From: Cryptomeria japonica
Lineage: Eukaryota > Streptophyta > Pinopsida > Cupressales > Cupressaceae
NCBI RefSeq assembly: GCF_030272615.1
Contig: NC_081406.1
Span: 262,249,386 to 262,313,385 of the forward strand
Length of the DNA: 64,000 nt
Direction of reading: 5' to 3'
Part shown: in pieces, positions 22,813 through 35,082 of the stretch
How positions within the stretch are numbered: the stretch's first letter is position 1
Layout of the letters: every line of letters begins with the position of its first letter
Notes under the pieces: model-generated
Database searches by the model: none
Seen by the model: only the letters and a program-made list of their open reading frames with translations
Told to the model about the DNA's origin: nothing
Translations under genes and position numbers: made by a program

Positions 22813-25800
22813 TTAAGGTTGGTTGTTTGTTTAGGCGTGTTACATTTTAATTATCTAATGAAGCAATTTGCTTTTGTACATGCTTTGGTCAATCAAACGA
22901 ACAAATTTTAATCATATGCAATACAAATGCAACATCCTCAATCAAACATCTGATGGACCGTGGAATGACATATAATTTTTTTTTATTGAACATAATATTA
23001 TATGGCATTATGATATTGGATTTAATTGCATCCTTAAATTAATATGTTAAAATTGAAATTGGAATATTTATTTATTTGTGTAGGAGAATATAATTTTTTT
23101 TAAATATAAATAAATTAGGCTAATTAAGCAAATGTGATCGATAAGCATAAATTAGTCATGATTAGTTAGAGTTACAAAAAAAAAATGTAATAATATTCAT
23201 AAATTAAATGTGAGGAGTTGGGGTGGTTAGCTCTAGAATTACGATGAAAACATGATGTTGATGATATGCATAAGCAATTCAATATATCTAAAAATTGAAT
23301 GGCCTTAGTATGTTGACTATCTTAGAATCAAAATAGGGACATATTACTATTTGGTTTAACCTTGAGCACCATAGGTTTGATCTTAATTGTCACAATGCAT
23401 ATATTTGAAATGAAAAAGCCTAGACTATTGATCTTTTTCACCTAGATCTCTAATATTTAATTTAGTTATAATGATTGGAGTGTCTACAAACATCTTTGGG
23501 GGATGTGCAAGATCCCTAGGATCAACTTCTCATAGGACACACCTTTAGATGCGTTGACTTTATAGCTTCGAACAAGGATTCAAAGATAATATTTATCAAC
23601 ATGCAGATGGCCTGTATGCAATTTGGATTCAACGTCTCTTAGAAATGAAAGTGTGCTCTAATGATTTTGCCTTGTAATTATTATCTTCTCTTAACTTTTG
23701 AGCACTCCCTACATATGGATTATTGGCACATTGCATGCTTTTAAATTTGCCAAAACATAGTGACATGTCATGCAAGTGTGTACCAAGTCAGCACATAACA
23801 ATTAGCAAAGGGTAAGAACTTTGTAATTTGAATTTGATAAGTTAAATTTTGCTTATTGCTTATTCTTTCACATTATATGATAAATCTAAAGTAACATAAA
23901 AAATGGACTAAGACATGATAGAGATTAACTTGAGGCAGGGAGAGAAGTATGGCGGTGGTGTGAATTTGGATGCAAGGAGGATGGGTACGAAGATGAATGC
24001 ATGGGAATAAGAGTGGAAAGGAGTAAATAAAGATGTATAGGGATCAAGTCATGTGCTAAACCTATCACAAGAGCATGGCATTGTCAACGTGCAATTTCAT
24101 TAAAACATTTTCATCAAATTGAGCCCAATAGTAAATGGGAAATGGCTTGGGTAATGCTAATTTCACCATTACATTTTTTCTCCTTTGAAGCTTGTGCAAT
24201 CTAACACAAGCATGTTTTTCAAAGCATGTGGATAATCTCAATCAACATGAAAAGTAAATATTTAAAAACACAAAAGGATATTGATTTTTATAAAGTTATG
24301 AATTATTCTTGAACTCTTCTTGTACTCTATTGGATATAAGCACTCCATTGAAATCTACAAAACAAAAAATATATGGAATGAGTAGCTTCTATCACATAAT
24401 TGCAATAAGAACAAATCACAAGTTGTTTCAACTATCTATAGAAATGAATAAGAGAGAAGAGATACAATTTTTTTTTGTACAAAAGTGATATGGAAAGATT
24501 TTGCACAAGGTTTACAATGACATAAGTCCACATGAAGTGGCCATGCAAACAATGTCTACGTGATGTACATTCAAGGTAAAAATTTTCACATCTTTTGATA
24601 AAGTAAGTCTACACATGATGTGGTAATACAAAAAATCTTCGTGCAATGTGGGCATCTGATATGGTCAAGCTCCATCTAGGGATATTGGCGAGGTTTTGTT
24701 TAATAGAAATCGCATTTTAAAATTTTAACCATGAAAACCATTAGTGATAATACATGCCCCTACCTCCAACTACTTGCATACATACATTATGCAATGAATT
24801 GATGGAGAGGAAACCGACAAATGATAATGATAGAATGATCAAATAAGGTGTTAGTATATAAGAACATACAGCATGTAAAAATTCATCCTCATAAAATACG
24901 CATGTAGGATCATAAATTGAAGATAAGTGTCAAGGTATTGTGTTTCCTCCAATACAAGAACATCATAGAGAAAATATTTCCCTAAGGCTACTTGAGAATC
25001 ATTTAATCAAAGCATAAGCATATATCATTTATTTAATCAAGTCAAAAGCTAAGTATATAAGCACAAATAGATAGGATATAAAAATGAAACTCTCCCATTT
25101 TCTCCACCCATTTTTTTAAAATCATGATTAATTATTTTATTTAATCTCCTGACACGACAAGAACATGGCTGTCTTCAAGGATCTGTAAAAGAAAGTGGTC
25201 GATGTCTTCAAAAGTTTATGCAGGTGGGGTTTTTGCTTTAGCGGCCACTATTTTTCTTAGTTTTTATTCCTAATGTTGGATTGTGGGAGGAGGATATGGC
25301 GCACTAAATGTACTTCTATTCCCTTCAAAACAGTAATTTAGTTGATATCCAGTGCAGTGTGTCTGTACAATCATCATGAACATCAATACGCCTTCTACTT
25401 TGTTCAAGGATCTTCATTATCCAGCGCATAAAGTTCAACTCACCCAGGTTATCTTAATACAAAGATTTATATAATGTATGTCCAACTTTATCTCACATGC
25501 ATTCTGTTTGATGTACCTTTTGTGTATATATACATAGGTTTTAGATGTCTTTTTAAAATTTGTGATAGGATATTTATATGAGTATTTAATTGTTTCATAT
25601 TTTCAAATTAGTTTTAGTAAATCAGTGTATATTTGTGTTTAAAAATGTGACAGTCACTTTGTTTTGATTTTGAAAAATAATTAGTTCTTTTATCAAATTT
25701 TATAAATTTTAGCAAGAGCTTCACAATCTTTGATTCTAATAGAGACGTCTTCCTGAAATAGACACATGTTTTTGCTTCCAACCATCTTATTCCCATCGAT

Positions 25801-26739
25801 CTTCCATCTTCCAACCATCTTGTTTTTATATTGTGATGTAAGATATACACATCATTTCTCAATTATGTTCTACATATTTCTATTATAAAGATAGATGGAA
25901 GATCTATATATAATTTAAGAAACACATTCATATACAATAAGGTGTGCAAAAAAATGTCAATCCAAAGACACTTTCTTTTATTGGGCACTCTATTTTCAAC
26001 CATCCATTTACCCATGCTTATTGTCTCATAATTCCACAATTGTACAATCCATTTCAAGCCGTTTTTTGCTTGGCATATACATTATTTTCTTGAACCCTTG
26101 TAACTTGCTCTTTTTCCTTTCATTCGCTTGCATGGATTCAACTACCACCATTGTTCTAAAGTCTTTTAAACTTTGTTTACCTATTCAATGTATTTTCTAT
26201 CTTTGTTCAACAGCTTTGAAAAATAATGGAAAAATATGACAAATTGAAATGGTGTTCACTAAAAGAACTTAACTCCACCAAATGTTGTGTTGAAAATTAG
26301 TTTTGTCTATGTAGATACTGCAACAACTTCCACATGTTTTGAACTAGCCTTTATTAGATAGTCCCTATTAGAATTTCCTAAAATGACTCAAATAATTTCT
26401 TTATGGAACAATGCACTTACACTCAAACTTTCCAATCTTTACAAACTTTACAAGAAAGGTAATTACCTTTCTCTAATTTTGATTAAATATTTCAAATAGC
26501 CAAACATTTAAGGTGTAAATGGTTTCACATAGAGTAGTCATGTAATTACATTATTTATAATATTTATGTTTGTTTTATTTTATCTATATCGTTTGAATTT
26601 TATGTTGATATGTTTTCTTATGAGAGTTAACGATTGATCTTTTACATTACATTTCTAGAAAATTTTAATTTTAGGAGAAGATTTATATACATATATGGGG
26701 AGAGAGAAGGGGGGAGAGGTTTATAACAATCTTAGATTA
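22813..26739. other. AT-rich intergenic sequence, nothing recognised
   Basis: No domain, LTR pair or structured RNA is apparent. At 25164 an ATGGCTGTCTTCAAGG stretch in less AT-rich sequence opens only a five-codon frame. The short frames at 25614-26239 carry no recognisable motif. Confidence 0.4.
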
Positions 26740-27385
26740 TTCTTGTAATTTGTTGGTATTGGAACATGAGCCTAAGCTACACATAATTTATTTTTTCAGC
26801 TTAGAGTTAAGAATAAAGGGTGTCCACTCTATCAAATTCACTATAGACATGATCTTGACCTCATCCCTTATTTATTGCACCTCTAAGAAAATTAAACCTT
26901 GAAGGATGACATAATCAAATAACATACAATCATTTTCACCAATTAAACTATAACCTTTAATACCATACTCATTAAAACTTATATTTAGAAAATAACTCAC
27001 ATGATTGTTTTTCCAGCTTAAAGGGTGCACTATCAAATTTGCTATAGACATCATCTTGACCTCATCCCTTATTCTAAGAAAAATAAATCTTGATGGATGA
27101 CATCATCAAATAATATACCATTCCTCTCACCGATTAAACTATAACCCTTTAATACCATACTCATAAAAACTTGTTTAAAAAAAATATATAATTCAAATAA
27201 TTTATGATTTTTCAGTTTAGAGAAAGATTGAAGCCCGTATCCAATCTATCAAATTCGATATAGAGATGATCTGGACCTCATCCCTTATTTATTGTACCTC
27301 TAAGAAAATTGAACCACAACATAATCAAATAACATAACATCACTCTCACCAATTACTATAACCCTTTAATACCATTGTGACACAT
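26740..27385 (+). repeat. three diverged tandem copies of a ~200-bp repeat
   Basis: Blocks near 26800-27000, 27013-27180 and 27205-27385 share ctatcaaatt, atcttgacctcatccctta, tctaagaaaa, acataatcaaataa and actataacctttaatacca in the same order. Part of the unit (…ctatcaaattca…gacctca…) is also found in the repeats at 27590 and 50690. Confidence 0.65.
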
Positions 27386-27589
27386 TATATATGAACCAAT
27401 AAATGGGATTATAGAAAATAGTGTGCATGCTTGATACATATTTATTTCTCTTAATTAAATTGAAAAATAAAAATGAAAAATCTGACTAATTATTAATTAG
27501 ATTTGTAGTATTGATTTTCTTTTTAATTTACTAAACAAGATAAGAATTGTATATAATAAATCTATAAACATATATTTTATATGGAGGCA

Positions 27590-27790
27590 TTTAGCTATCT
27601 AAGCATGAACCATAGGCCGAATCTTTTTGACTAAGAGCCAAGGACTGAAGGATATTCATTCCACCAAAGTCACCCTCCTTTACGATGTCAGGGCCTTACA
27701 CTCAACAAGACTTGATCCCTGATGAACTCATTCACAACCATTCAACTTCACAGGCAAATAGAAGAACAATTGACAAATCTATAAATAGTA
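27590..27790 (+). repeat. dispersed repeat, copy A
   Basis: Shares aagagccaaggactgaagg, attccaccaaa, cactcaacaagacttgatc and aaccattcaacttca with 50690-50950, in the same order and orientation. No coding frame. It lies a few hundred bases beyond the 3' end of the small gene at 28034-28387. Confidence 0.6.
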
Positions 27791-28033
27791 AAAAGTAATT
27801 AAAAACTATACAAAAATATTTAATTGAAATACTGTGTACAAAGTTACTCCATTCTTATTAATCTTTTCCACGTGACAACCAGAAAAATAAATAGAAAATC
27901 ATAATTTTCCTACCAAACAGCCCACATTTTTGTTTGTATGAAGGCCAAAGGATCTCTCTAAAGCAATCTATACACAGCACAGAGCTTCCACTCATTTCCT
28001 TAAACTCTGCGACTGTTACCAACAACATACATT

Positions 28034-28387
28034 TCAGCCATGATTACTGGTTCCTCTGGAAGAAGAAACTTTAATGAAATCTATGCAGTCAGCAATGGCA
28101 GCAGCATAGAAGGAATTCGACCTTCCATAACATGGGCGTGGAGCAGCTGTAGAAGTAGCTACAGTTACACAAGCAGGATTCTTGGCACCCACAAAAGCTC
28201 CCAATCTTTTTTTCCCAGCAGAAGCCACCCAGAGCAGAAAACAGTTATTAACCTTCTTCATTTTCTCCACAATACAAAGAATTCTAAGCCTAGGGCGAGA
28301 AACATGTAACCTGCGTCTCAGTCCACCTTTTCCTCTTGAACCCAGCTTAATTCTCCAAATCCCACGTCTGCCATTGAAATCCTCCAT
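28034..28387 (-). CDS. small basic plant protein, 117 residues, possibly 'josephin-like' family
   Basis: A single-exon frame on the minus strand with an upstream TATA box on the same strand and a short leader, so it looks like a real gene. The N-terminal half is very basic (GKGGLRRRLHVSRPRLRI). The middle is hydrophobic and Cys-containing (NNCFLLWVASAGKKRLGAFV), and the C-terminus has SFYAAAIADCIDFIKVSS. That last motif recalls the [R/Y]AEAIxDCIxFI ending of small plant proteins annotated 'josephin-like', which have no known enzymatic activity. This assignment is from memory and tentative. The overlapping plus-strand frames lack promoter signals and are taken as shadows. Confidence 0.5.
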   Translation of the reverse strand: MEDFNGRRGIWRIKLGSRGKGGLRRRLHVSRPRLRILCIVEKMKKVNNCFLLWVASAGKKRLGAFVGAKNPACVTVATSTAAPRPCYGRSNSFYAAAIADCIDFIKVSSSRGTSNHG

Positions 28388-28474
28388 TAAAACAAACAGA
28401 AGCTTCTGTAATGGACTCTTAGAATTTACAGCCCAAAATGGGTGTTTTGTGTCAAGAGAGAAATGAATGATTGG

Positions 28475-28482
28475 TATATAAG
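28475..28482 (-). promoter_or_regulatory. TATA box of the small gene
   Basis: The minus strand reads caacttatataccaatcatt, placing a TATATA core about 90 bp before the ATG at 28387. That leaves room for a start site about 30 bp downstream and a ~60-nt leader. Confidence 0.55.
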
Positions 28483-28483
28483 T

Positions 28484-29063
28484 TGTATTAGGGGCTCTGA
28501 GGAAGCTTCAGAGAAAGATATGAATGGTGGGTATTTAATTATCCAGCATAGAATGGAGTTTCATGATGATTCTGACAACATATTCAGAACCTCTTCATCA
28601 TTCTGAGCATGTGCTTTGAGTTGAGAATCTACTAAGAAAGCACTGCCCTGCATGATTGTACTCGAGTGAAAACCAATATAATCATTTTCTTATTAATCCC
28701 CGCCTAGGCAGGATTATGGTGATCTATAATTGATTAGACAATGTTTTTAAAATTCATTTGAATCCATTTTATAGTTTTTTTAAAGTCGGTGCTTAAAGTT
28801 ATTTTGGAAAGATGTTTGGTTTTTCTTGATTCATTTTTGGTTTCATTATTGTTGTGACTACTGAGATCATTGATTATGACTGTGACCATTTATTCTCCTG
28901 GAGACCTGTTATGATCGATGTCTTTATTCTTCAAATCTATGAGGATTCATTGCAATGATATTGAATTTCTCCTGTATTCATTTAATAATGAAGGCCTCTT
29001 TTTACTTGTTCTGTCTTCTTCAATTTGTAGTATGTCATTGATGGTGCCTTTGAATTTATTTGT
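28484..29063. other. upstream region of the small gene, no further gene
   Basis: AT-rich sequence without recognisable coding frames. The part next to the TATA box is presumably promoter. Confidence 0.4.
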
Positions 29064-29283
29064 TTGTTTGATCTGACTCATCTATAATTGGTATACGTTC
29101 GGTTGTTTCTGTAGTTAGGAAGTTGCTCTACCGACTTTTCATTAGTGGTACAAATTTCTAATATGAAAGGTGCTTGTTTGATCTGACTCATCTATAATTG
29201 GTATACGTTCAGTTGTTTCTGTAGTTAGGAAGTTGCTCTATCGACTTTTCATTAGTGGTACAAATTTCTAATATGAAAGGTGC
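29064..29283. repeat. recent 110-bp tandem duplication
   Basis: Units 29064-29173 and 29174-29283 differ at only two positions (cgttcggttg/cgttcagttg and ctaccgac/ctatcgac). Both differences are G/A or C/T transitions. No reading frame is kept. Confidence 0.9.
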
Positions 29284-29578
29284 AGATTTAATCAGTAAAG
29301 TGAAAACCTCATTTTTGACATAAACATATAACATGAATATGGATAGTTTAAACTTTCAAACTTAATAGTCCAAAAAGATACAAATCCTACGAACATATTA
29401 GTCTAACGAGTGAGCTTAGTAATCCAACAAAATATAAAGCACATGAACACCCTAGTCCAATGAGGGTTTGGAGCACTAAGTCACTGGCATGAATGTCATC
29501 AAGGTCCAAACTTGCAAGCTTAATAGAGCACAAAGTGTGCAAACACAAAGCCCACAAACACATACTATGCATATGCAT

Positions 29579-30737
29579 ATTAGTTTACTATCAGAAATCA
29601 GAACTATATGCTTATCAAAACCATTAAACCGGAGCACAAAAGAACCAACACAATGAAGAATAGAACATGAAAGCTTAGTACACACAACACCAATATTTTG
29701 ACATGGAAAACCCAGTGAAGGGAAAAACCACAGTGGGAAACCCTACCCACAATCAGACTCTACAGTAGTATTGTGAACAATTACAATTGGGTCTGCACTT
29801 GCAGAAAGACCAACATCCTAGAGCGCACTGCTCATCACAAAAGGAAGTGTCACTGACTTACAAAAATATCGGACTACAATCTGGAAAGAATGTACTGTGA
29901 AAGTAGCATCTCCTAATGCTTGATACAGTTCTGATTAAGCACAGATGACTGCCCTTCAATACAAAAACCTTCACCGAGTGATATATCACTTGTTCGCACA
30001 TAAACCTTCCTCTGCTAATGCAGACATAACCTTCCATCCCATCGATATCCAAATTACATGAATAAGTCACCTATAAATACAAACCATCAACCTTATTGAC
30101 AAGGTCGGCTAAACCCTAAACCCATAAACCCATAATAACAAAAATTACATTACACGGTATCACCGGACCAATATTATGATTTACATTACATAGCATGGAC
30201 CTAAAACAAGTAACCAAACAATTCCATCCGCCGGAAATTCCGCTAAGACCAAAATTCAACACACTTCACCAGCCAATAAAAACCCTTAGTGAAGTAACAC
30301 AAAAAGTCTAATTGGGTCCAAATAGGACCACCATAACAACACGCCAGCCAATGAAAAGTCACTAAACACTCGGAATATGATCAAGAAGCACCTTCAACAT
30401 GATAGAAACTGATTCCATAAGCCGAACCAAGATTGTTTGACCAAAACACCAAATATCATTTACTGGTAAAACTAACTGGGAAAGCTAGAAGCTAGCCAGT
30501 ATCGGTAAATACCAAAAATGATTACAACCAAAGCACCAAATCATGAACCAACAAAATATAGCAAGCATATAATCATCCAAAGTAAGGATCCAAAACCAAT
30601 TCCAGAGATTTGATCATACTGGATCAAAATCATAGCCAAAACCAAGATGATCACCAAGACTAACCGAGATAGGTCCAACCGAGATACAACATTGACATCA
30701 ATGAGAATACTTAACCAAATCCAGCATATTGCCAACA
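29579..30737 (-). repeat. 3' LTR of the second copia element (left end truncated)
   Basis: Aligns with about 38062-39236. On the minus strand it starts TGTTGGCAATATG beside the purine tract. At its far end it loses homology at attagtttactat, so the last ~50 bp of U5 and any target duplication are gone. Confidence 0.85.
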
Positions 30738-30998
30738 CCCCCTTTGGCATTGATGGCAACACTGAATGTGAAAAATATCCAAGTGCTAAGGAATGCCAAC
30801 AATCTCCCTCAAAGATATGACTAATTTTCACTTGAATACCACCTCTCCCCCTTTGATATCAATGACAAAGGATGGATGCCGGATCAAAAATATTGAACCA
30901 AACAGTTGACTACTCCCCTTGAGTAGTAGCATCATCTCATCAACCCAGATCAAAGAAAGTATCTGATAAGCTTACCGGATTGATGTATTCGTGCATCT

Positions 30999-31646
30999 CT
31001 AAGTCTCTTCCGGAGGGTTGGTAACCCCCAACCGATCTCTGAGATATTCAAAAGTATCTTTAGGCAATGGTTTAGTTATAATATCTACAATCTTCTCCTT
31101 AGTAGGCACATAAACCAATCTGACTTCCTTTGCTTCCACCTTTTCCTTCAAGAAATTGTACCTTATAGAAATGTGTTTTGATTTGGAATGAAATGCCAGA
31201 TTCTTTGGCATATCAATAGCAGCAGTATTATCACGGCGAATAACAATAGGCTCGTCATAACTTACCCTTATATCTTTTAACATTTGTTTCATCAATAAAA
31301 TTTGAGTATAGTTGGTAGCAGCAGCTACATATTCCACTTCAGCAGTAGATAATGAAGTACATGATTGTTTCTTGCTAAGCCATGAAACCAATATAATCCA
31401 TAGGAGGCGGTTAAGCCATGACACAAACCCAATCACTGCGGTGCACAACACAAGGAAACCAAGAGCGCACACCATGCAACAATCCCCAATGATCTGATCT
31501 TCAAAATGATTTAGTTTTACATACCTGGGAGTCTTTGAATTTTCTTGATTTACTGACTCTTTATGATGTTCCTCTATCACAATTGAGTTTTCTGATGTTA
31601 CCAGAGTGACAAGTTCACTGTTCTGAGCAACTTCATGAATTACCAA
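30999..31646 (-). pseudogene. copia RNase H C-terminus fused across a deletion
   Basis: 215-codon frame. Its C-terminal 120 residues are copia RNase H: SWLSKKQSCTSLSTAEVEYV, then AAATNYTQILLMKQML, RRDNTAAIDMPKNLAFHSKS, KHISIRYNFLKEK and KPLPKDTFEYLRDRLGV. The first ~50 residues belong to the linker after integrase. Between them about 100 bp encode DCCMVCALGFLVLCTAVIGF, which is unlike copia. The whole RT domain, roughly a kilobase or more, is therefore missing and replaced by short filler, yet the frame stays open. Confidence 0.8.
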
Positions 31647-32148
31647 TTAAGGTCTGATAAATTCATCTTCCGGTCCGCAGTCATATGATCTGATCTGATT
31701 ACTGCCATGTTCATCCACCTTGACATTATTCTTTTTGTTATCCTATTCAATCTTTTGTTATAACATCTATATGTTTTTCTCTTGGTAGAATAACCCAAAA
31801 ATATTCCTTTATCACTTCTAGGATCAAATTTTCCCAATGCATCATCTCTTTTAATGTAATATTTACTTCCAAAAAATTTGAAATATTTGACAGTAGGAGT
31901 ACGACCAAACCATAATTCATAAGGAGTCTTACCGATATCACCTTTTATGTGTACTTTGTTGAAAGTGTATACAGTTGTATTGACAGCTTCCCTCCAATAA
32001 ATATCAAACAATTTAGCTTATGTCATCATAGTCCTTGCCGCATCCAATATGGTTATGTTCTTCCTTTCCACCAATCCATTATGTTGTGGAGTCCTAGGTG
32101 CAGAAAGTTGTCTTCTAATTTCATTCTTCTCACAAAAGTTGTTGAATT
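31640..32148 (-). pseudogene. copia integrase, C-terminal part
   Basis: Begins after the solo LTR with FNNFCEKNEIRRQLSAPRTP, then QHNGLVERKNITILDAARTM, which includes the catalytic Glu. A stop follows, then LFDIYWREAVNTTVYTFNKV, ELWFGRTPTVKYFKFFGSK and IFLGYSTKRKTYRCYNKR. It completes the integrase whose first half lies at 33409-33813. Confidence 0.82.
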
Positions 32149-33408
32149 TGTTAGACAACTCAGATAACCAGAGGACAACTGAGAGGGGGGTGAATCAGTT
32201 GTCACTGGATTAAAGAACTTTAAGTATTCAAATCCTTATTACGAGAACACATAAACTCAATACTGGAAAGCATAAACCAAATACCAGAATAACTGATATA
32301 GCAATTAAATATAAACATAAATCACAAAACAGTTACCATCCATCCACAACACATGACACCAAGATTTGTACGTAAAAAACTCGGTAAAGGGAAAAACCAC
32401 AGTGGAAAGCCTACCCACAATCAGATAATACTTCTGCAGCAAGTATGTGATTACAAAATGAAGAGGCATGCACATGCAGGAAGGCCAACAACCTAGAGCG
32501 CACTGCTCATCACAAAAGGAGCCTCACTGACTACAGAAAAAATCAGACTACAATCCGAAATAAAGATTGAACTGCAAGTATAGCATCTCCTATGCCTGAG
32601 TACAGTTTTGATTAAGCTCAATATTGAAGGCCTTAAACCTCTTCCACAAACCCAATTCGATCACCTATGATCGACCAAAACCTCTGCATATGATTACAAC
32701 ATTATTCGCACACAGATCATCCTATATCCCATTTTCCCGTAGCCATACATGATCTACAAAGAGATCTTACATCATATTTATACCAACCCAGGACCTAAAC
32801 AATTAGGTTGGCCACCTAAAAGATAATACAATAAATTCATAACATAAACCCGCAATCCAATGATCAAACAAGTCAGATTATGCCGAAAACAATGTAAAGC
32901 AATCATTAAATCCTGATGGTAGCGCATCGGGATCATCCACCAACACATTACCAATTTATAACCTAGATAACACCGGACCCAAAATAGGTCGCCATAAACC
33001 AAATCCAACACCACCGATCAATACGAACACGAACAAGATAACCAATAGCATCCTGATAACCATCTAGAAGCCACCCCAACACCACTAATCACGTGCATCA
33101 AAAGATCTTCAACAAATCTCTGTCAGTAAAACCCTTACCAATGACCAAAAGGCTTACTAGAACAAATGATAGCTCCTGAGTCATCACATCCCGAATCAAC
33201 TGATCGCGATACGCATCTGAATAGCATGAATGATGGATCCAAACCAATTCCACAAACCAAAGCATACCGGAGCAATACCGGATCAATAACATAATCCAAC
33301 CACTCTATCGGAACCAACCGAAAACCGGTAAACAACGAAAAAGTCGGTGTTGCCATCAATGACAAAACATCAATGCAACACAAAATCAATTCCTCCAAAT
33401 TGCCAACA
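32149..33408 (-). mobile_element. solo LTR inside the copia integrase, TSD gaatt
   Basis: The 1260-bp insert reads TGTTGGCAATTTGG ... TTGTCTAACA on the minus strand and is flanked by perfect gaatt copies (32144-32148 and 33409-33413). Removing it rejoins the integrase between TSGEF and the following NKFNNFC. It is related to the host element's own LTRs (shared gggaaaaaccacagtgg, cctacccacaatcaga). It has no internal region, so it arose by recombination between two LTRs. Confidence 0.92.
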
Positions 33409-33813
33409 GAATTCACCGGATGTAAAATCACTACCTTGATCTGATCTCAAACACTTTATCTTCAGTCCTGTCTCAGTCTCAACCATAGCTTTAAAGATCT
33501 TGAATTTCTCAAAAGCTTCAAATTTTTCTTTCAAAAATGCTACCCACATCATTCAAGAATAATCATTAATAAGTAACATAGAGTATATGTCACCTTGAAA
33601 ACTTTTAGTCCTTGTCTGTACACACAGATCATTATGAATAAGATCAAGAATTTCATTAGATTTATCATGTAAGCTTCTAAAAGAAGTTTTGACTTGCTTA
33701 CCCATTTGACATTCTCTACATACTGGGTTATAAGGTTTGACAATTTTGGGCAAATCTCTGATAGCCTGTGTTGAACTGATCTTCACTATGCAATCAAAAT
33801 TTACATGACACAT
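33370..33813 (-). pseudogene. copia GAG-pre-integrase and integrase N-terminal part
   Basis: Blocks HVNFDCIVKISSTQAIRDLP, VCRECQMGKQVKTSF, EILDLIHNDLCVQTRTKSFQ and FLKEKFEAFEKFKIFKAMVE, then KIKCLRSDQGSDFTSGEF, which holds the second catalytic Asp. The true end is the solo-LTR junction at 33409; beyond it the apparent frame is LTR sequence. A frameshift or stop lies near 33550. Confidence 0.82.
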
Positions 33814-33990
33814 CCTCTTATGTCATAACCAACTTTCATCAATCTGAGCAATCAAGCAAGCTTTCTCACCAGAGTTCAAATGAAAGATGTTTCCATTAGT
33901 CTGAGTTCCAGAAGCTATTTCCAATCTAGATCTATTGATGATCTTACATTTTCCATCCTTGAATTGTAAATGAAATCCTTTATCCACTAT

Positions 33991-34344
33991 CTAACCTACA
34001 CTTAAAATATTGTTCTTTAAACTTTCAACATAATAAACATTATCAGTGTTAGTCTTACCATTCAATGATATTGTTCCCTTGCCTTTGATCCTACATGCCT
34101 TGTTGTCTCCAAATCTGACTAATCCACCATGAAATTCTTGTAGTGATAGAAATTTTCTCTTCTCAACAGTCATGTGATGTGAGCATCCATTGTCTATAAC
34201 CCATTCATCCTTTTCTTCAATTTTAGCAGCTAAAGCCTTTTCATCAGTATGAATTGCTTCAATGATAGGTTTCGGAGAATCATCCTTGATAGCAATAAAA
34301 ACCCAGTCCTTACCAGAGGCAGCTCCATTACCGATTCCACTCAC
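33991..34344 (-). pseudogene. copia protease region
   Basis: Contains WVIDNGCSHHMTVEKRKF and VRFGDNKACRIKGKGTI, the copia aspartic protease and its downstream segment. The active-site triplet reads D-N-G instead of the usual D-S/T-G, which should impair activity. Confidence 0.8.
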
Positions 34345-34399
34345 ATGTTCATCATCATCAGTAATACCAAAATCATCATCACCAACATAATAGCATGAT

Positions 34400-35080
34400 T
34401 CATCCTTAGTCCTTCTAAATCTAGGTTTGTTCTAATATTCCGGATTAGGCTTATAACTCTTCACAAATCTTTCATGATTCCTAGCAGCTCTTTCAGGGCA
34501 TCTAGAAGCAAAATAACCAATTTTATTGCATGAAAAACATTTAAAGGGGACTTTTCCTTCATACTTACTTCCAATTAGTCCTTTAGGAATTCTTCTAGCA
34601 ATCAGGGCTTCTAGCTCTTCAAAGTTCTCTTTCTTCTCTTTCAATGTCCTCTATATCTTTAGCATACATCTCTTTCCAATCTATCTCTTGCTTACCAGAG
34701 GCATATGCTCTAAATGCAGTCTCAGTTTTAGTAGCACTCTGATCATTAAGTTCCTCAAGCTCAAAAGTAGTCCATTTCCCAAGCAGTGTATCTTTGGTAA
34801 TAGGGGTACTTGGCATTGTCTAGAGTTCACTGATTGTAGTAGCCTTCGTCTTATAAGCCGGAGGTAGAACTCTCAGAACCTTTGACACTATCTCATCCTC
34901 ACTAACCAATCTACTGCAACATTTGATTCCCATAACAATCTCATTTACTTTGTCCATGAAGGAACTTATCTTCTCATCTTCTTCCATCTTCAAAGTTTCA
35001 TACCTTACCTGGAAACCTTCAAGTTTTACAATTTTCATAGCCTGGTCACCTTCATAAAGAGTGTTGCCGGGAATAATCAT
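34400..35080 (-). pseudogene. copia gag, C-terminal part with damaged zinc knuckle
   Basis: Reads TLYEGDQAMKIVKLEGFQ, then VRYETLKMEEDEKISSFMDK, LRVLPPAYKTKATTI and, in following frames, GKWTTFELEELNDQSATKTE and the knuckle CFSCNKIGYFASRC. The knuckle has Tyr where the metal-binding His should be. UBN2-type capsid. The N-terminal part of this gag is at 37713-37956, separated by the gypsy fragment. Confidence 0.8.
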
Positions 35081-35082
35081 TA

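Noticed and set aside
28040-28466. Plus-strand frames over the small gene
   Set aside because: The minus strand has the TATA box, leader and conserved-looking C-terminus; the plus frames have neither.
30100-30135. aaaccctaaacccataaaccc resembling telomere repeats
   Set aside because: Identical text occurs in the paired LTR near 38596, so it is LTR sequence and not an interstitial telomere.
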